Shown here: positions 45,696 through 54,977 of the stretch, one piece after another | Layout of the letters: the number at the start of each line of letters is the position of its first letter | How positions within the stretch are numbered: position 1 is the first letter of the stretch | Source: Spongiihabitans sp965206355 | GTDB taxonomy: Bacteria > Pseudomonadota > Gammaproteobacteria > Arenicellales > Poriferihabitantaceae | DNA length: 64,000 bases | NCBI GenBank assembly: GCA_965206355.1 | Contig: OZ242212.1 | Coordinates: 372,001 to 436,000 of the forward strand | Reading direction: 5' to 3' | The notes under the pieces: model-generated | What the model saw: only the letters and a program-made list of their open reading frames with translations | What the model was told of the DNA's origin: nothing | The model's database searches: none | Translations under genes and position numbers: made by a program

Positions 45696-47139
45696 GCCGA
45701 CTGGATTTATGGAAACTGCACGACATGAGCGGCAGTATAAGGCGGTTGAAAATCGTATAAAACATTTTCGGGAGTTTGTTATTCCACTGAGCGATCAAGA
45801 GCTTGCCGAGCAGGGTAGTCGCTGTATGGATTGCGGTATTCCGTATTGTCAGAGCGGCTGTCCAGTCAACAATATCATTCCCGATTGGAATGATCTGGTT
45901 TATGCAGGGGACTGGAAACAGGCCAGTGAAATACTGCATTCAACCAATAATTTCCCTGAATTCACCGGTCGTATTTGTCCAGCACCCTGTGAAGCCGCCT
46001 GCACGCTAAACATTGAAGACCAGCCAGTAACCATCAAGACCATAGAATACAGCATCGTTGAACGGGCGTGGCAAGAAGGCTGGATACAGCCGCAAATTCC
46101 CAAACATCGTATTAGTAAGCGTGTCGCTGTTGTCGGTTCTGGCCCTGCCGGACTCGCCTGCGCCCAACAGTTAGCGCGGGCCGGGTACGCGGTCTCACTA
46201 TACGAGAAACAGCCGCGCAGCGGTGGATTATTGCGCTATGGTATTCCCGACTTCAAGCTGGAAAAACATATCATTGACCGGCGCATGGCACAAATGAAGG
46301 CGGAGGGCGTGAAATTTCATTCTGGTACGCATATTGGCGTGGATATTCCAGTGTCATTTTTATTTGAGACCTTTGATGCCATCGTCCTGAGTGGCGGTGC
46401 CGAGCAACCGAGAGACCTTGAGATTGCGGGGCGGGAGTTAAAAGGGGTTCACTTCGCCATGGATTTTCTAAGAGGCAATAGCCGTAAAGTGCAGGAAAAT
46501 GTCGTCGATGATGCAGACTTCATATCAGCTAAGGATAAAAATGTGGTGGTTATCGGTGGTGGCGATACTGGTTCCGATTGCATCGGCACTTCAATTCGTC
46601 AACAGGCAAAATCGGTTACTCAAATTGAAATTCTGTCTGAGCCACCCAAGCAGGAAAACAAAACCCTAACCTGGCCGAATTGGCCACACAAACTGCGAAC
46701 TTCTTCTTCACAGGAGGAAGGTTGCGAGCGCATCTGGGATGTAAAAACTCGGCTATGTACAGCCGATGGCAACGACAATGTAGCGGTTTTGCAATGTGTC
46801 AAAGTGGCATGGGAACGTGTTGATGAGCAATGGCAGATGCAGGAAATACCGGGTTCGGAATTTGAGCTAAAAGCGGAATTGGTGCTACTGGCGATGGGGT
46901 TCGTGCATCCGCACTATAAGGGTCTGCTTGAGGACATGGCAGTCACGCTGGATAGTCGTGGTAATGTTAATGCGACCACAGCAGGTGAGCAAGCCTATAA
47001 AACCAATATTGACAGGGTTTTTTCTGCGGGTGATATGCGGCGCGGGCAATCACTGGTGGTATGGGCTATTCGAGAAGGTCGTCAATGTGCAAGAGCGGTA
47101 GATCGGTTTCTACAGGGGCATAGCGAGTTACCCGAATAG
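45688..47139 (+). CDS. gltD: Glutamate synthase (NADPH) small subunit
   Basis: FAD and iron-sulfur protein feeding electrons from NADPH to GltB. The 483-residue protein has two N-terminal 4Fe-4S cysteine clusters (CMDCGIPYCQSGCPVNN and CPAPCEAACTL). It then has the FAD Rossmann motif VVGSGPAGLACAQQLARAGY and the NADPH motif VVIGGGDTGSDCIG. It overlaps gltB by 8 bp, so the pair is coupled. hemE follows. Confidence 0.96.
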   Translation: MGKPTGFMETARHERQYKAVENRIKHFREFVIPLSDQELAEQGSRCMDCGIPYCQSGCPVNNIIPDWNDLVYAGDWKQASEILHSTNNFPEFTGRICPAPCEAACTLNIEDQPVTIKTIEYSIVERAWQEGWIQPQIPKHRISKRVAVVGSGPAGLACAQQLARAGYAVSLYEKQPRSGGLLRYGIPDFKLEKHIIDRRMAQMKAEGVKFHSGTHIGVDIPVSFLFETFDAIVLSGGAEQPRDLEIAGRELKGVHFAMDFLRGNSRKVQENVVDDADFISAKDKNVVVIGGGDTGSDCIGTSIRQQAKSVTQIEILSEPPKQENKTLTWPNWPHKLRTSSSQEEGCERIWDVKTRLCTADGNDNVAVLQCVKVAWERVDEQWQMQEIPGSEFELKAELVLLAMGFVHPHYKGLLEDMAVTLDSRGNVNATTAGEQAYKTNIDRVFSAGDMRRGQSLVVWAIREGRQCARAVDRFLQGHSELPE

Positions 47140-47209
47140 CTGATTGCCGATGAAAGTTGAGAATGGAGAATAACCCCGGCCTTTTGTATTGCGCTGACAA
47201 ATTACCCCC

Positions 47210-48259
47210 ATGCCCATCAATGACAGATTACTAAAAGCATTGCGCCGACAACCGGTTGATTGTACACCGATCTGGATTATGCGGCAGGCCGGTCGCTATC
47301 TGCCGGAATATCGCCAAACGCGAGCCAAAGCCGGCGATTTCTTAACGCTGTGCAAAACGCCTGAACTGGCGTGTGAGGTAACGTTACAACCGCTTCGGCG
47401 TTTTGATTTGGATGCTGCTATTTTATTTTCCGACATATTAACCATTCCCGATGCTATGGGATTGGGGCTGTCTGTTGATGAAGGTGTCGGCCCAAAATTT
47501 GCCCGCCCGCTACGCACTGAGCAGGACATAGCGCGCTTGCCGGAATTGGATATTGAGATGCAGCTTGGCTATGTGATGGCAGCAACACGACTAATCCGTC
47601 ATGAATTAGCGAACAAGATACCGTTAATCGGCTTTGCTGGCAGTCCGTGGACTTTGGCAACCTATATGGTCGAAGGGGGAAGTAGCAAGGAATACCGCTA
47701 TGTTAAGGGTCTGATGCACGATCAACCCAAAGTCGCAGATAAATTGCTGGGCAAAATCAGTGATGCCGTGATTGCTTATTTGAAAGCGCAGGTTGCGGCG
47801 GGGGCGCAAGTGTTAATGGTATTTGACACTTGGGGCGGGGTATTGACCACGCCCGATTATATCCGCTTTTCTTTACATTATATGGAATACATCGTCTCGG
47901 AATTAAAGTCCGACCCTAAGACCGCTGATATTCCCATCATCCTGTTCAGCAAAGGCGGTAGTCAATGGCTCGAAAAAATGGCTGATAGCGGTTGCGATGC
48001 GATTGGGCTGGACTGGACGATTCCACTGCACACAGCCCGACAACGGGTTGGACACAAGGTGGCTTTGCAAGGCAACATGGATCCTGCGGTGCTGTATGCC
48101 GCTTCCACAAAAGTCGAGCAGGAAGCAAAACGTGTATTAGATGATTTTGGCCATGCCGAGGGTCATATATTTAACCTTGGACACGGCATTCACCCGACCA
48201 TCAATCCGCAACGGGTCGCCACTCTGGTGGATACGGTACATTGTTACAGCAAGCGATAA
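47210..48259 (+). CDS. hemE: Uroporphyrinogen decarboxylase
   Basis: Decarboxylates the four acetate groups of uroporphyrinogen III in heme synthesis. The 349-residue protein has the N-terminal PIWIMRQAGRYLPEYR and the catalytic aspartate in FSDILTIPDAMGLG. GFAGSPWTLATYMVEGG and the C-terminal FNLGHGIHP are typical. It lies 70 bp after gltD, a common gammaproteobacterial gltBD-hemE order. hemA is in the same window. Confidence 0.97.
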   Translation: MPINDRLLKALRRQPVDCTPIWIMRQAGRYLPEYRQTRAKAGDFLTLCKTPELACEVTLQPLRRFDLDAAILFSDILTIPDAMGLGLSVDEGVGPKFARPLRTEQDIARLPELDIEMQLGYVMAATRLIRHELANKIPLIGFAGSPWTLATYMVEGGSSKEYRYVKGLMHDQPKVADKLLGKISDAVIAYLKAQVAAGAQVLMVFDTWGGVLTTPDYIRFSLHYMEYIVSELKSDPKTADIPIILFSKGGSQWLEKMADSGCDAIGLDWTIPLHTARQRVGHKVALQGNMDPAVLYAASTKVEQEAKRVLDDFGHAEGHIFNLGHGIHPTINPQRVATLVDTVHCYSKR

Positions 48260-48323
48260 ACTTAAACCGCAAAGCCAATCCACAGCTAAAATGATGCCAT
48301 CGTCATTGTGATTATCCGCATCA

Positions 48324-50195
48324 TTACTTGATGACCAGCGTTTCCTCGCCCAGCATATCCACAATTTTCACTGCGACTTTGGCATTGGTGCGAGGTAGAA
48401 TCAATTCATACTTCCCTGTGACAAAATCAGTCCTTTTCTCAGGCAGATCGCTTTCCACGATAGTAAAGTTTTTGCCATTGTAGTCGGTGTCGATCAGTAC
48501 GCAATCGATCTGTGCCCGAAAATCGTCAATCTGCTCGTCAAATATCGTTCGGTCAATTTCCATTCGTGCAAGGATGGTAGGGCTGATGTAATCGCTGATT
48601 TTTACCGTAGATTTCTTGCCCTTTTTGATGATTCCTACTTCCGTCTGCGCTGGTTGGTTGGTGATTATCCCATCCCGTTGAATATCACGCACGATAATTT
48701 TGTTAATCGGGTTTTTCTCCTGGGCAAGTTCTTTGATGATTTCCAATTCCGAACCGTTACAGAAAACAGCGATATTGCGTTCTTCATCCGGGCGGTTGTT
48801 TTTAATTTCATCTTTGATGATTTGAATATCCAGCCGAGTCAGCGGTTTGTTCAAATCAGTAATTTTCGCTAACTGCCCACTGACCGTCCCGTCAAAGAAT
48901 AAATCCTTGCGGTCTGTTTGAATGCCATACTTTGAGATGATAATTTTCTTGAGTTCCGTCTGCTTGGCGTAATCATAGTTATTAACTCGATAATGGATAA
49001 GTCCACCCCCGTTTTGCTCCGCAAGGTCGCCGTTCTTTTCTTTAATAATACTCTGCAAACGCTTAATTGTGGTTTGGATTGCGCCTTTGTTCAAGTCCGC
49101 CATAACCCAGCGACGGTTTAGCTTTTCGGCAACGGCGGCAGTGGTGCCAGAACCACAAAAACAGTCCAGTACAATGGAACCTTCGTTGCTTGAGGCCTTG
49201 ATGATGCGCTCTAAAATGGCTTCGGGTTTTAGTGTAGGATAGTCGAGTCGTTCGCTTTGTGGAAGATGCATAGCATCTGGAATATCATCCCATATATCAC
49301 TAACAATTTTATTGAGATAAACAAATTTTTTATCTGAATCATGTAAATATTTTATCCGAATTGTACCATTTTCATTGCGGTAAATTCTCCCTTCTTTTTC
49401 TAATTGCTGGATGCTGTCATCGGTATAATCGCCACGAGGAGAATGATGGAACCACCTGCCTTTTTCATCTTGTTGAAGTCCGTTTTCCTTGGCCTTATAA
49501 ATTGGAATTATTTTTTTTCTGTAAATCCGGTTATATACAGATGAATCCCTTTTGGCATACCAAAAAATCACATCATGATTCCTTGGAAATTGCTCAGACT
49601 TTGTTTTTGCTCCACGTCCACCGTAATTCCAGATAATTTCATTTCTAAAATTTTCTGTTCCAAATACCTCATCCAGTAAAAACCGTAGATGGTGGCTTTT
49701 ATGCCAATCACAATGCAGATAAATACTGCCTTTTTCGCTCAGTAATTCGCGCAATAAAATGAGTCGTTCATACATGAATTGCAAGTAATTATCATTCGCC
49801 CAGATATCCTCATATTGCGCCTGTTCAATGAAAGTATGCCCAGCGCCAGCAAGTTTTCCGTTGTCGCCATTGCCATTACTCATACCGCGCAATTTCACCT
49901 TGCGCACATAATCCGCGCCCGAATCAAATGGCGGATCAATATAAATCAAATCAATCTTTCCCCGAAACCCTGAGACTAAAAGAGAAGATAAAATTTCCTT
50001 GTTGTCGCCGTGAAAAAGCAGGTTGTAATCCACTTGGGCAAATTCCTTATAAGACAGCTCAGTGGGCGGCTTTTCAACGCCAACGGATTCGCATAGCTGT
50101 GCCGGGAAGTGCCGCACCACATCCAGCGGCTTCTTGCCAACCCAATGGAGCATCGGACGACCTTTTACGGGCGTAATTTTGAGGGATTTTTTCAT
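48324..50195 (-). CDS. Type III restriction-modification system DNA methyltransferase (Mod)
   Basis: Site-specific adenine N6-methyltransferase of a type III system, also the target-recognition subunit. The start at 50195 (MKKSLKITPVKGRP) overlaps the res stop as TAATG. The catalytic motif is LIYIDPPFDSG near residue 83 (DPPF type). The SAM motif VLDCFCGSGTTAAVAEKLNRR comes later, the beta-class order. The variable region between, with IIWNYGGRG, is the target-recognition part. The gene is intact at about 623 residues, while its partner res is broken. The methylase may therefore be an orphan. Recognition sequence unknown. Confidence 0.9.
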   Translation of the reverse strand: MKKSLKITPVKGRPMLHWVGKKPLDVVRHFPAQLCESVGVEKPPTELSYKEFAQVDYNLLFHGDNKEILSSLLVSGFRGKIDLIYIDPPFDSGADYVRKVKLRGMSNGNGDNGKLAGAGHTFIEQAQYEDIWANDNYLQFMYERLILLRELLSEKGSIYLHCDWHKSHHLRFLLDEVFGTENFRNEIIWNYGGRGAKTKSEQFPRNHDVIFWYAKRDSSVYNRIYRKKIIPIYKAKENGLQQDEKGRWFHHSPRGDYTDDSIQQLEKEGRIYRNENGTIRIKYLHDSDKKFVYLNKIVSDIWDDIPDAMHLPQSERLDYPTLKPEAILERIIKASSNEGSIVLDCFCGSGTTAAVAEKLNRRWVMADLNKGAIQTTIKRLQSIIKEKNGDLAEQNGGGLIHYRVNNYDYAKQTELKKIIISKYGIQTDRKDLFFDGTVSGQLAKITDLNKPLTRLDIQIIKDEIKNNRPDEERNIAVFCNGSELEIIKELAQEKNPINKIIVRDIQRDGIITNQPAQTEVGIIKKGKKSTVKISDYISPTILARMEIDRTIFDEQIDDFRAQIDCVLIDTDYNGKNFTIVESDLPEKRTDFVTGKYELILPRTNAKVAVKIVDMLGEETLVIK

Positions 50196-52948
50196 TACTG
50201 CGAGTTTATCCAATCTTTAATGGGTTTCATTTCTTTCACGTTTGGCACACTTACAACCGCATAAACAATATTATGAGACCTTTGCACGGAAGATGATTTC
50301 GCTTTCAGGCCAGGCAAAAACGCACGGAATAAGGGAATTTATGCTTATAAATGACCGATTGAGTACGTTTTTAACGCAGCATGCAGGTGAAATGGCTTTC
50401 GTGCAAAGGTCTCATTATACTTAAACTTATCCGGTTGCATCTTCTGTAACCGCTCCACTGCTTTTTTCTTTGCTTCTACCATTTTGTCACCTCTCTCATT
50501 CTCGGCTTTGACCTCAATAATGTAAAACTCTCCGGTTTTTTAACCAAAACAAAATCAGGGAAGTAGCGATGATAGCGCTTGTCCTCGCCCAGATACTCAA
50601 AATGAAAGTCAGTCTTGTTCGGATCGGTTAACCCGCTGGTGAACAGAACCGCCTCTACATCTTCAGAATTTGTATTGAGTATGGACAGAATCTGCCCAAA
50701 CAGGGAACGTTCTGGTTCGCTGTCAAAGTTATACGGCGTATAGTGGAAACTTACATCGTGTTGGTCGTCATATTCTCCGCTTTCGGCAAGCAATCCATGC
50801 CCTTTCATCCGCTCACAAGTTCGCTTGAGCAAGCGCAAGCGGTGGACATAAACACCGTCCTTGTCCTTTTCAAAAGCGTCTTTCCCATTCTCGTCTTAAA
50901 TACGAATCAGTGCCAGCACTTCTTTATATTTTTTCCTCAACAACCTTGTAGTTTGCCTGTTGCTTTTCAATCTGCCGAAACAATCCGTATAAGTGACCGT
51001 TTGGCATCTCGCCTTTGGCATATAACGCATTGAGCTTTTTTAATACCGGCAGCACGGGCACATGGTATCTTGAGGCGATTTTCCAGGCGGCGGTATGGCA
51101 GTCTGTGGTTTTTCTGGCGGCGGGCAGTTCTTTGGTATCGCCGGTCGGCATCAGGATTTCTCTTGGCCCCCTGAAGTCCGGGGTCAGGATACTACGCAGT
51201 ACTCCCGGAACCTTTTGCGACTTCGGTTTTTTCAGCGTGATTTTTCCATTTGGTGGTTCAGCCCACACAGCCCGTTTAACTGTGCGAGTGATTTCCAGCT
51301 TCGGTAGTTTTGTTTTCAGGATTCGCAAGGTTACGTTTTCTTTACCCGCCGCTTTTTCGCTGAGTCGACTAAGACTGGTGCGGAAGTTGTCTTGCAGTTC
51401 CTTGTCCAAAATTCTGGCGTTAGCGTAATCCAGAAATATTTTTGCCAAGTGTCGATTATCCGGCACTTGTCGCAAACAGCGGGTCGCCGCTTGCAGGACG
51501 TAGTTATTGCTGGTGGTTTGTTCTTTTATCAGTGCGCAAGCAAACAAGCTGGGGCAGTTCCATCCTTCCACGCCTTTTCCTATCAGCAATATAACCCGCT
51601 TTTGATTATCAGGATTATTGAGTCGCTTGAATTCGTCAATTTCTGCCGAACTGGATGTCTGTGTATTCACCAGTATCTGCGAGACGTTCTCCCCCGCCTT
51701 GGTCATCGCCTGTTCGATCAACAAACGGGAGTCGTTCAGATGCGCTTGGGTCTTGAAATAAAAGGCGATTTTTGCCTTTGCACCATCGGCAAGCGAGACG
51801 GTACCATAGGTGTGGAAAAACTCCCGTATGATGTCATTAAAGACTTCCTGTTCTGACCGCGTTCCGATGTCGTATTGATGAATTCCATTATTGAGGTCTT
51901 TGAGAATGTTGTCCCTGATACCCTCTCCCAGCCCATACCAGACAATGACCTCTTTTAGGGTCTGTCTCTTATAATAGGGTGTTCCGGTTGTATTGACCAC
52001 AGCCACTATCGGGGCTTGCTCATGGATGTAGTCGATGGTCTCGCGCACTCGTTTTAGTTTTTTAATCGTATTTCCATAAGTATGATGCGCCTCATCTGAA
52101 AAGACACCAAGGTTTGGCAGACTTGCGATTGTTTGCAGTCGTAAGTTTGCCTGTAATTCAGCTTGCTCAAAAATCTGTTGCTGCTGATTGCGTCTTCTGT
52201 TGACCCGCAAACTGATCTTCTCGGTATTGGTCACGATCAGATTGTAGCTACTGCCCGTTTGCGCTTGTATGTTCTTTCCCCTGCCCGGATATTCAATCTT
52301 TAAGTTGGCAAGAAAGTCGCGCTTGAGATCGGGTGGCAAAATCTTCTCAAAGGGCATTTCACTGATCTCACGCAAGGATTCGATGATCGTGGTGCCGGGC
52401 GCGAAGACAAAAGCATTTTTCATAAATTTGCATTTTCCATCGGGATAACGCAGAGACATGGCGAACTCGGTGGCAATAATCGCGCCAATCAGCACGGTTT
52501 TTCCGGCTCCCATCGCCAGGGCGAGAATATAACTCGGATAGGTCAGAATTGCGGCCTCATGCAACGCCTGAATTTTCTTCCCCCTGACAAAATTCAAATC
52601 CGTTTTAATTTGTTCAATAACCGTATCCACATCCGCATATCGTAGCGCATCTTTTGAAAGTGGTACACCAAGCGCATCAAACAAGGTTTTTTTATCCTTG
52701 TAATAATGCTTGTAAAGATCAAGGGTGCAAGGTGTTTTCAATTTGAGGCGGACATACCAATATACCTCAAGGGCAAAAAACTGAGGCTCACGCAGAAACT
52801 TGAGAGTTGAGTAGTCTTCTGACACTTCCAGTTGGAAGGCAAGAATTTCCCCAATCAGCGGATAATCAGCACAGGCATATCCGTTCTTGCGCCATTCGTC
52901 GACATCCTTGGCAAGGTTTTCAAATAGCGATAATTTTTTCTCTTCCAT
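50195..52948 (-). pseudogene. Type III restriction enzyme Res subunit, inactivated
   Basis: An SF2-helicase-like translocase with C-terminal nuclease. The N-terminal 674 residues are open (start MEEKKLSLFENLAK) with Walker A ALAMGAGKTVLIG and DEAH box FSDEAHHTYG. It then suffers a frameshift in an A6 run (50929-50934) and a TAA stop (50896-50898). A second frameshift in an A6 run (50536-50541) lies in the PD-D/ExK-type segment that should read FYIIEVKAENERG. Last comes MITE copy 7 near the C-terminus. Continuing across these lesions gives a complete protein ending KPIKDWINSQ, whose stop overlaps the mod start. The nuclease motif EVK is out of frame. A DUF1244 gene is upstream. Confidence 0.88.
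50275..50413 (-). mobile_element. MITE copy 7 (short form) inside res
   Basis: Ends GAGACCTTTGCACG and CGTGCAAAGGTCTC. Perfect 5-bp duplication ATTAT at 50270-50274 and 50414-50418. Removing the element plus one duplication rejoins res codons as KFKYNIVYAVVSVP in frame, which proves the insertion. Confidence 0.95.
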
Positions 52949-53005
52949 GCGTATATTATATGCTACGGTGTCGGCAATCAACCAACTTCTGCTAATTCTG
53001 ATCGA

Positions 53006-53326
53006 CTATTCGGTTGCCTTTTCCTGACTATGTTCAAATCGGGATAACTGTTCCGCAGATGCTTTTTGTTGATACTGTGATTTGTATTCGCCAAATGGCA
53101 TGCCGTAAATGATTTCCCGCGCCTGATCATAATCCATTTCGATGCCGCGCTCTTTTGCCGCATTCATATACCATTTTGAAAAACAATTGCGACAGAAGTA
53201 GGCGAGGTTCATCAAATCTATATTTTGAACTTCAGGGTATTTGCGAAAATGCGCTATCATTTTTCGGAACAGTGCGGCTTCGATTTCAGTTTTTTGTTGG
53301 TCGTTTATTTTCGATATGTTAGGCAT
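53006..53326 (-). CDS. DUF1244 family protein
   Basis: Small conserved protein of unknown function, 106 residues. The family signature is NIDLMNLAYFCRNCFSKWYM, followed by REIIYGMPFGEYKSQYQQKA. The CxxC is absolutely typical. It stands 57 bp upstream of res on the same strand, probably by chance; it is usually not part of restriction loci. Confidence 0.85.
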   Translation of the reverse strand: MPNISKINDQQKTEIEAALFRKMIAHFRKYPEVQNIDLMNLAYFCRNCFSKWYMNAAKERGIEMDYDQAREIIYGMPFGEYKSQYQQKASAEQLSRFEHSQEKATE

Positions 53327-53522
53327 GACATTTTCTCGGTCTGTTTGATTTTCCTAGAGTTGTTTTTCAGGTTTAATTTTCGGGTTTGATTTTTCGGTAA
53401 TTTTTTATAGACAGTATAAAGTGTCATCAAATTTGCTACATCGTGTTTGTCCTTGATCAACAAGATTTACGATAATCCTAACCCAATAAACAGTTGTTTT
53501 GTTAATGTTGATTCGGTCGAAC

Positions 53523-54059
53523 CTAAAATTCAACCCCCTGGGCTGCCAGAATACCCGCATCAAAGGCATGTTTTATTTTGGTCATTTCGGTCACGGTATC
53601 AGCCGCATCAATGACTGTTTGCGGAGCATCTCTGCCAGTTAATAGCAGATGTAGCCACGGCGGTTTTTCGCTGTTGATGAAACGGGCTATTTCTTCCCCG
53701 TCAATCCAGCCGTAGCTACTGCAATAATTAATTTCGTCTAGAAGCACTAAATCAAATTTTTCCGATAGTATTTTCTGCCGACTAAAATCCCATATTTGCT
53801 GACTGGTTTTAATGTCCTGTTGCGGGTCTTTGGTGTCCCAGGTAAAACCGTCACCCATAGTATGCCATTCTATATTATCAAATTTCTCCGCCGCAATTTG
53901 TTCGCCGGTTTTCCATTTGCCTTTGATAAACTGAATCACACAGACGTTTAAGCCCCATCCAGCAGCGCGAAATACCACGCCAAAAGCACTGGAAGATTTT
54001 CCTTTTCCGCAACCGGTATGAAGCAGGGTAATGCCTTGCCTTCGTTCTTTGGTTTTCAT
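53523..54059 (-). CDS. cobO: Cob(I)yrinic acid a,c-diamide adenosyltransferase (CobO/BtuR/CobA type)
   Basis: Transfers an adenosyl group from ATP to the corrinoid cobalt, giving adenosylcobalamin. The start at 54059 (MKTKERRQGITLLHTG) is followed by P-loop HTGCGKGKSSSAFG, then FIKGKWKTGEQ and LVLLDEINYCSSYGWI, all diagnostic. The frame is open upstream to 54149, but that part encodes MITE sequence (copy 8 starts 57 bp before this ATG) and is not the native N-terminus. No cobalamin genes are near, so a salvage role is likely. A promoter, if near, would be in or next to the MITE. Confidence 0.92.
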   Translation of the reverse strand: MKTKERRQGITLLHTGCGKGKSSSAFGVVFRAAGWGLNVCVIQFIKGKWKTGEQIAAEKFDNIEWHTMGDGFTWDTKDPQQDIKTSQQIWDFSRQKILSEKFDLVLLDEINYCSSYGWIDGEEIARFINSEKPPWLHLLLTGRDAPQTVIDAADTVTEMTKIKHAFDAGILAAQGVEF

Positions 54060-54116
54060 TGTCTTGAGGTTGTTGGTTTGGTGCGCCGATATTATATTAT
54101 CCCTATTACTCTTATA

Positions 54117-54255
54117 GAGACCTTTGCACGAAAGCCATTTCACCTCCATGCTACGTTAAAAACGTACTCACTCGGTCATTTATAAGCATAAACTCCCTCA
54201 TTCCGTGCGTTTTTGCCTTGCCTAAAAGCGAAATCATCTTCCGTGCAAAGGTCTC
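54117..54255 (+). mobile_element. MITE copy 8 (short form, 139 bp)
   Basis: Ends GAGACCTTTGCACG and CGTGCAAAGGTCTC. Perfect 5-bp duplication TTATA at 54112-54116 and 54256-54260. The right-hand duplication contains the radC stop codon, so it sits between radC and cobO without changing RadC. Confidence 0.93.
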
Positions 54256-54930
54256 TTATATTAGGCCACGATCACTGAGCGACACAAATTCACCGTCACC
54301 GATGACCAGATGATCCAGTAATTTAACATCAATCAATTGTAACGCCTGTTGCAGCTTCAAGGTTATGGCGGCATCGCTTGCACTGGGTTCGGCGATGCCC
54401 GACGGGTGGTTGTGTGCGATAATGATGGCAGCGGCGTTATGTCGCAGAACACTTTTTACCACCTCGCGTGGATGTACTGTCGCACCGTTCAGAGTTCCAT
54501 AAAACAACTCTTCATATTCAATGACCCGATGACGGTTGTCGAGATAGATGATTGCGAATACCTCGCGATGTTGGTCACGCAACCGATGCGTAAGATATGC
54601 CGACACCTGTTTGGGGTTGGTGAGCGCACCCTGACGTTTGAGTTCCTCATCCAAAAATCGCCTACCCAGTTCCCGAGCAGCTTGTAACAGCGCATATTTC
54701 GCAGGACCAAAACCGGATGCACTGCAAATACCTTTTTCATCTGTCGTCAGAATTGCCCTTAACCCGCCAAATTCATTGATTAAGTCGCGACCAATATCAA
54801 CCGCAGTTTTTCCGCGTACTCCGGTTCGAATAAATATCGCCAGCAGTTCAGCGTCCGATAGCGATTGTGCCCCTTGTTGTAGCAGTTTTTCCCTAGGCCG
54901 TTCTGCTGCGGGCCATTCCGTTATTGCCAT
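54256..54930 (-). CDS. radC: RadC family JAB/MPN-domain protein
   Basis: Conserved DNA-associated protein of unproven function. The start at 54930 (MAITEWPAAERPREKLL) matches the family; the frame opens to 54969. The helix-hairpin-helix N-terminus (LSDAELLAIFIRTGV) is followed by the JAMM metalloprotease-like motif HNHPSGIAEPSASD. The stop TAA at 54256-54258 lies in the target duplication of MITE copy 8. It is divergent from coaBC, a common arrangement. Confidence 0.93.
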   Translation of the reverse strand: MAITEWPAAERPREKLLQQGAQSLSDAELLAIFIRTGVRGKTAVDIGRDLINEFGGLRAILTTDEKGICSASGFGPAKYALLQAARELGRRFLDEELKRQGALTNPKQVSAYLTHRLRDQHREVFAIIYLDNRHRVIEYEELFYGTLNGATVHPREVVKSVLRHNAAAIIIAHNHPSGIAEPSASDAAITLKLQQALQLIDVKLLDHLVIGDGEFVSLSDRGLI

Positions 54931-54977
54931 ACCCTCTCCAGTTCTGAATATCCCTAAATTAAGGTACACTCTACACT

